From SMBSF63 sp034003545 (GTDB taxonomy: Bacteria; Chloroflexota; Anaerolineae; Anaerolineales; Anaerolineaceae), in contig CAYURM010000013.1 of NCBI GenBank assembly GCA_964447155.1, forward strand, positions 1 to 64,000: DNA of 64,000 bases. The letters are read 5' to 3'. The notes below the pieces were generated by a model, which was not told the DNA's origin, made no database searches, and saw nothing but the letters and a program-made list of their open reading frames with translations. Positions 60,477 through 64,000 of this stretch are shown piece by piece (the stretch's first letter is position 1; each line of letters opens with the position of its first letter). Position numbers and translations under genes: made by a program.

Positions 60477-60984
60477 CGTTCCGAGACAAAACTTGAATCG
60501 CAGCTAACATTGTAGCGACTTTGCGGCCAGTCATCCTGGCCTGTCTAAAAAATAAAACCAAGGCGAACAAATTTATCTCACCATATCGTAGGGACAGGTC
60601 TACCCTAACGGGTATGATATTCGACCTGTCCGCCGTGCCGCGATGGCTCCCCGGCCCTGGAATAAGATCCCCACGCCCGAGTGGGTGCGGCAACCTTTCC
60701 AGCCCTTGCTGCATGCTGCGTTCATCACCTCGCATCACAGGGACAGATCCTGCCCTTACGGATATGATATCCGACCTGTCCGTCATGCCATAAACGCCAA
60801 CCTCCCTTCGGGATATAATCCCGACCTCCTTGTGTGGCGAGGCAACCTGCCCAATCTTTTATATCCAACCATCCCGCCCCGCTATTTCCCAAAATCGGGT
60901 AAAATTGGGCCGCACTACCTTAACCATATCCCTCCCGGTAAACCTGCCGGGATTTGTTTGTCTGCCAATCAGGAGTTATTATCG
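60477..60984. other. 508-base gap with hairpin repeats before the radical SAM gene
   Basis: No credible gene, although the frame of the downstream gene stays open through it. At 60490-60530 a weak fourth copy of the dispersed repeat (ACTTGAATCGCAGC, TTGTAGCGACTTT) is seen. Hairpin direct repeats occupy 60591-60840. AGGAG at 60971-60975 is the SD of the radical SAM gene. Confidence 0.6.
60591..60840. repeat. hairpin-forming direct repeats
   Basis: Unit 1: GGACAGGTC (60592-60600) and GACCTGTCC (60623-60631), perfect 9-bp inverted pair around TACCCTAACGGGTATGATAT. Unit 2: GGACAGATC (60741-60749) and GACCTGTCC (60773-60781) around a related middle (CCTTACGGATATGATAT), one mismatch in the stem. 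A third, shorter relative near 60812-60836 keeps CCTTCGGGATATAATCCCG. Units 1 and 2 are about 149 bases apart. Confidence 0.7.
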
Positions 60985-62907
60985 GTGTTAACCAACCATC
61001 AAATCGCAGAGCGCCTTGAGCGCATCCTGCTGACCGTCCAAAAACCCGGCCGTTACGTCGGCGGCGAGATCAACCAGGTCGTCAAAGACTGGGATTCAGT
61101 CGAAACCCGTATCGCCCTCGCCTTCCCTGACATCTATGACATCGGCCTTTCCAATCTCGGCCTGGCCATCTTTTACGAAGACCTCAACGCCCGCACGGAC
61201 GTGCTGGCAGAACGTACCTACGCCCCCTGGACCGACATGGAAGCCGCCATGCGGGAGGCAGAAATTCCCCTCTACACCCTGGAAAGCAAGCACGCCCTGG
61301 CCGACTTCGACATCCTCGCCTTCACCCTGCCCTACGAATCGATCTATACCAATGCCCTCAATATGCTTGACCTGGCCGGGCTGCCCCTCTTCACCAAAGA
61401 CCGGGATGAAACCCATCCGCTGGTCATCGCCGGCGGCCACGCCGCCCTCAACCCCGAACCGATGCATGCCTTCATCGATGCCTTTGCCGTTGGCGAAGGC
61501 GAAGCAATCTTTGGCGAGATCGTCGATGCCTACCAGGCCTGGAAGAAAAGCGTACAGGATCGCCCGGCCTTGCTGCACCAACTCGCCCAAATCCCGGGCA
61601 TCTATATTCCTTCGTTCTACGAGACCACCTACAACGCAGATGGCACCATTGATACCTTCACCCCCACCCAGCCTGATGCCCCCGCTGCGATCCAGAAACG
61701 TATCGTCGGCAAACTCCCCCCGCCGCCCACCCGGCCGATCGTGCCCTCAATCAATACGGTTCAGAACCGTGTTGCCGTGGAGATCATGCGCGGCTGCGCC
61801 CGCGGCTGCCGTTTTTGCCACGCTGGCATGGTCAACCGTCCCGTACGCGAACGTCCGGTGGAAGAAATCCTGCGCGCCATCACCACTTCCCTTGAGAACA
61901 GCGGTTTTGAAGAAGTTGCCCTGCTCTCGCTGTCTTCCTCTGACTACACGCATATCCTCGACTTGATCCGTCAGATCAGCGAACAATACAAGGACGAAAA
62001 TCTGCGCATCTCTCTTCCCTCCCTGCGCATCGAATCTCTTTCGATTGACCTCTTTGAAATGCTGCGCGGGCAGGGTTCCGGCGGTTTTACCCTCGCTCCT
62101 GAGGCAGCCACCGAGCACATGCGCAACATTATTAACAAACCGATCCAAACCCGGCAATTACTGGATGTCGCCGGCGAGATCTACTCCCGCGGCTGGACCA
62201 CCATCAAACTGTATTTCATGATCGGCCATCCCTCCGAAACCCTGGAAGATGTCCATGCCATTGCCGATTTGTGTAAACAGGTCATCTCTGAAGGCCGTAA
62301 AGCCATGGGACGCAAATCAAAACTGAATGTCGGCGTCAGCACCTTTGTCCCCAAGCCGCACACCCCCTTCCAGTGGGTCTCCTGTGACACCGTGGAGCAA
62401 ATGCGGGAAAAGCAGCACTACCTGCGTGACGCGCTTAAAGTACCCGGCATCAAATTCAACTGGTCCAATCCCAATGAAACCATTTTCGAAGCCATGCTCT
62501 CCCGCGGTGACCGCCGCACAGCAGATGCTATCTATCACGCCTGGCAGCATGGCGCAAAATTCGATTCCTGGCGCGAATACTTCAATCATCAGACCTGGCA
62601 GTCCGCCTTTGCAGAGTACGGCCTGACCAGTGAATTCTTCACCAACCGCGAGCGCAGCCTGGACGAACACCTCCCCTGGGATCATATTCACACTGGTGTA
62701 CATAAAAGCTATCTGGCCGAAGAATACAACCGCAGCCAGTCTGGCACCTTAACCACTTACTGCCGCGAACAATGTCATGCCTGCGGCATCCTCCGTGATT
62801 ACCGCGACCTGCGCGCCCAATACCCCGGCGAAGACTGGAAATGCCCTGAAGTACGTTCGATCGTAACAGATCAGACCGTATCTGTTCAGGTGGAGGCTGC
62901 CCAATGA
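60985..62907 (+). CDS. B12-binding-type radical SAM protein, TIGR03960-like
   Basis: 640 residues from GTG 60985 (AGGAG SD 9 bases upstream); the open frame extends further upstream over repeats, which is not coding. The N-terminal cobalamin-type Rossmann region (about 35-190: RIALAFPDIYDIGLSNLGLA) is followed by the radical SAM core with CARGCRFC (C271, C275, C278). MIGHPSETLEDVHAIADLC and FVPKPHTPFQW fit the family. It overlaps the DUF2344 gene by 4 bases; the two are linked or fused in many anaerobes, often near RNase G genes. The reaction is unknown. Confidence 0.9.
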   Translation: MLTNHQIAERLERILLTVQKPGRYVGGEINQVVKDWDSVETRIALAFPDIYDIGLSNLGLAIFYEDLNARTDVLAERTYAPWTDMEAAMREAEIPLYTLESKHALADFDILAFTLPYESIYTNALNMLDLAGLPLFTKDRDETHPLVIAGGHAALNPEPMHAFIDAFAVGEGEAIFGEIVDAYQAWKKSVQDRPALLHQLAQIPGIYIPSFYETTYNADGTIDTFTPTQPDAPAAIQKRIVGKLPPPPTRPIVPSINTVQNRVAVEIMRGCARGCRFCHAGMVNRPVRERPVEEILRAITTSLENSGFEEVALLSLSSSDYTHILDLIRQISEQYKDENLRISLPSLRIESLSIDLFEMLRGQGSGGFTLAPEAATEHMRNIINKPIQTRQLLDVAGEIYSRGWTTIKLYFMIGHPSETLEDVHAIADLCKQVISEGRKAMGRKSKLNVGVSTFVPKPHTPFQWVSCDTVEQMREKQHYLRDALKVPGIKFNWSNPNETIFEAMLSRGDRRTADAIYHAWQHGAKFDSWREYFNHQTWQSAFAEYGLTSEFFTNRERSLDEHLPWDHIHTGVHKSYLAEEYNRSQSGTLTTYCREQCHACGILRDYRDLRAQYPGEDWKCPEVRSIVTDQTVSVQVEAAQ

Positions 62908-63524
62908 TCAGGGTTCGCATCACCTACACCAAAAAGGGCTGGCTCAAATACACCAGTAACCTGGATATCCAAAAACTGTGGGAACGCGCCATCCGCCGCG
63001 CCCGCCTGCCGCTGGCCTATAGCCAGGGGTATCACCCCAAGCCCAAAATGAACCTCGCTGCGCCCCTCCCCCTGGGGTTCACCAGCAGCGCCGAACTGAT
63101 CGATATCTGGTTCACCGAAGACATCGCGCCTGCCGAAATTCAACAGCGCCTTGCGGGCATGTTCCCTGCCGGTATCGAAATCCAGAAAGTGGAACAGGTA
63201 GACCTTTCCGGCCCATCCCTGCAATCCATCGTTACCGCTGGTGAATATCACATTGAATTAAAAATCGACCTGCCCATAAACGAATTGGAAAACCGGGTAG
63301 CTGCCGTTCTGCAAAGCGAGAATCTCCCCCGCACGCGCCGCAATAAACCCTACGATTTGCGCCCATTGATCGAAGAACTGCACGTCATCGATAAAAACCA
63401 CCTTGCCGGCCGCCTGACCATGCTTCCCAAAGCCACTGGCCGCCCCGAAGAAGTCCTCGAAGTCCTGCAGATTGACCCCAACGACGCCCGCATCGAACTC
63501 ACCGCCCTTATCCTCGCGGAGTAA
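62904..63524 (+). CDS. DUF2344 (TIGR03936) radical-SAM-linked protein
   Basis: 206 residues. VRITYTKKGWLKYTSNLDIQ and LPLAYSQGYHPKPKMNLAAP are the family hallmark. The start ATG overlaps the upstream stop (ATGA), so translation is coupled to the radical SAM gene; the two proteins probably form one enzyme system. In other bacteria this gene often precedes RNase E/G and ribosomal protein L21; here a tRNA gene and a sugar-phosphatase gene follow. Confidence 0.9.
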   Translation: MIRVRITYTKKGWLKYTSNLDIQKLWERAIRRARLPLAYSQGYHPKPKMNLAAPLPLGFTSSAELIDIWFTEDIAPAEIQQRLAGMFPAGIEIQKVEQVDLSGPSLQSIVTAGEYHIELKIDLPINELENRVAAVLQSENLPRTRRNKPYDLRPLIEELHVIDKNHLAGRLTMLPKATGRPEEVLEVLQIDPNDARIELTALILAE

Positions 63525-63642
63525 TACAACCCTTCCCTGGAGTACCAATTACTTGGTTGCCTGATCGACGTATTCCCTAATTGACGAATATTGACGCGTT
63601 CCCTGATGAAAGAATAACCCCATCCCTTCCCCAAGAATTGTG

Positions 63643-63688
63643 CAATGTACACCATGCATTGTACATTGCCCTTCTCTCATGGTAAAAT
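63643..63688 (+). promoter_or_regulatory. palindrome and likely promoter of tRNA-Arg
   Basis: CAATGTACA (63643-63651) and TGTACATTG (63660-63668) form a perfect 9-bp inverted repeat with an 8-base spacer. TTGTAC (63659-63664) in its right arm, 18-base spacer, TAAAAT (63683-63688) reads as a promoter 38 bases before the tRNA. The palindrome would overlap the -35, as an operator might. Confidence 0.5.
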
Positions 63689-63725
63689 TGCGAAGCCTTT
63701 CAAAAAAGACGTACGCACCCATATC

Positions 63726-63797
63726 GTTCCCGTAGTTCAACGGACAGAACATATGCCTCCGGAGCATAAGGTCCGAGTTCGAATCTCGGCGGGAACA
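63726..63797 (+). tRNA. tRNA-Arg (anticodon CCG)
   Basis: 72 bases. Acceptor GTTCCCG/CGGGAAC with discriminator A, D stem GTTC/GAAC, anticodon stem TATGC/GCATA with loop CTCCGGA (anticodon CCG, codon CGG), four-base variable loop, T arm CCGAG-TTCGAAT-CTCGG. CCA is not encoded. Confidence 0.95.
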
Positions 63798-63886
63798 CTC
63801 AACATGCTCTTTCATCACAGCCGCAGATTCACATCTGCGGTCTGACATTTAACTGCCTGTTCGCACTCATTCTTTACACGGAGGAA

Positions 63887-64000
63887 ATGATGAACCCAAA
63901 TCCGTTATCCAGCTCGCAGCGCATCATCACCATCGAACGCCATATCCTGCAAACCGAACGCCTGTACCCGCAAGCCACCGGCAGCCTGACCAATCTGCTC
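63887..64000 (+). CDS. probable fructose-1,6-bisphosphatase class I, 5' part only
   Basis: Cut by the window end; 38 codons are visible from ATG 63887 (or ATG 63890), with GGAGG directly upstream. The start RIITIERHILQTERLYPQAT followed by GSLTNLL resembles the N-terminus of class I fructose-1,6-bisphosphatases, where a Thr-rich segment and LxxHIL pattern precede the first helix. No catalytic residue is in view, so the call rests on a short stretch. Confidence 0.6.
   Translation, partial: MMNPNPLSSSQRIITIERHILQTERLYPQATGSLTNLL

Noticed and set aside
60643..60984. N-terminal extension of the radical SAM protein
   Set aside because: The frame is open but runs over hairpin repeats; the GTG at 60985 has a proper SD and the family start follows.
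63549..63848. 99-residue minus-strand frame across tRNA-Arg
   Set aside because: SRRDSNSD is the same kind of tRNA artefact.

Overview
The window looks like a chromosomal segment from a member of the Chloroflexota, probably class Anaerolineae. This is inferred from protein style, not from a marker gene: a ChlI-like AAA+ ATPase with a four-cysteine insert, an RsmD with APPQY instead of NPPY/DPPY, a paired radical SAM/DUF2344 unit, many eukaryotic-type protein kinases, and banks of polytopic GT-C glycosyltransferases. Gene density is high and there are no phage genes, no intact insertion sequence and no CRISPR array. A run of exactly 100 N (15272-15371) inside a tandem repeat is an assembly gap.

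Layout. 1-9500: glycerol kinase with its own promoter/operator; ribosomal protein L25 behind a structured leader; a minus-strand mnmA/membrane protein/CoA-pyrophosphatase unit; phosphohexomutase-tatD; tRNA-Leu(GAG); plsX and a NERD-like membrane protein. 9500-17300: rluB and scpB on minus; two lipoproteins, a UDP-glucuronate decarboxylase-like epimerase and GtrA on plus; a 49-bp tandem array with the gap; a ChlI-like ATPase and rsmD. 17490-21350: a Nudix hydrolase and a minus-strand run of soluble histidine kinase, phosphofructokinase (with PPi-type motifs) and class II aldolase. 21495-33420: eight large polytopic membrane proteins, nearly all GT-C or GT87 type, probably for cell-surface glycan assembly. 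33479-38720: a GNAT-like protein, a DUF255 protein, murA (active-site Cys replaced by Asp) and thioredoxin.

38848-44655 is the most distinctive part: a compact minus-strand signalling cassette of protein kinase with PQQ-type propeller, PP2C phosphatase, degenerate J-domain/VWA protein, zinc-ribbon/FHA protein, an 80-residue unknown and an OmpR-type response regulator. It is followed by a truncated DUF362 gene, an SH3-like membrane protein and a second, membrane-anchored kinase.

47100-54840 is a housekeeping block (rpe, rpmB, Gls24 protein, FakA-like, DegV/FakB-like, recG, coaD, coiled-coil protein) whose order resembles that of Firmicutes. With plsX it suggests a route for fatty-acid phosphate use. 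54982-64000 carries lon-folC on minus, then DUF503, an SDR lacking the usual YxxxK, hairpin repeats, the radical SAM/DUF2344 pair, tRNA-Arg(CCG) behind a palindrome, and the start of a probable class I fructose-1,6-bisphosphatase.

Non-coding structure is a second theme: a dispersed repeat family (TAACGAC-TTTA-GTCGTTA core; three good copies and one weak), the 49-bp array whose hairpin core resembles a terminator at 54862, and hairpin direct repeats at 60591-60840. All functional calls rest on reading motifs; no searches were run.
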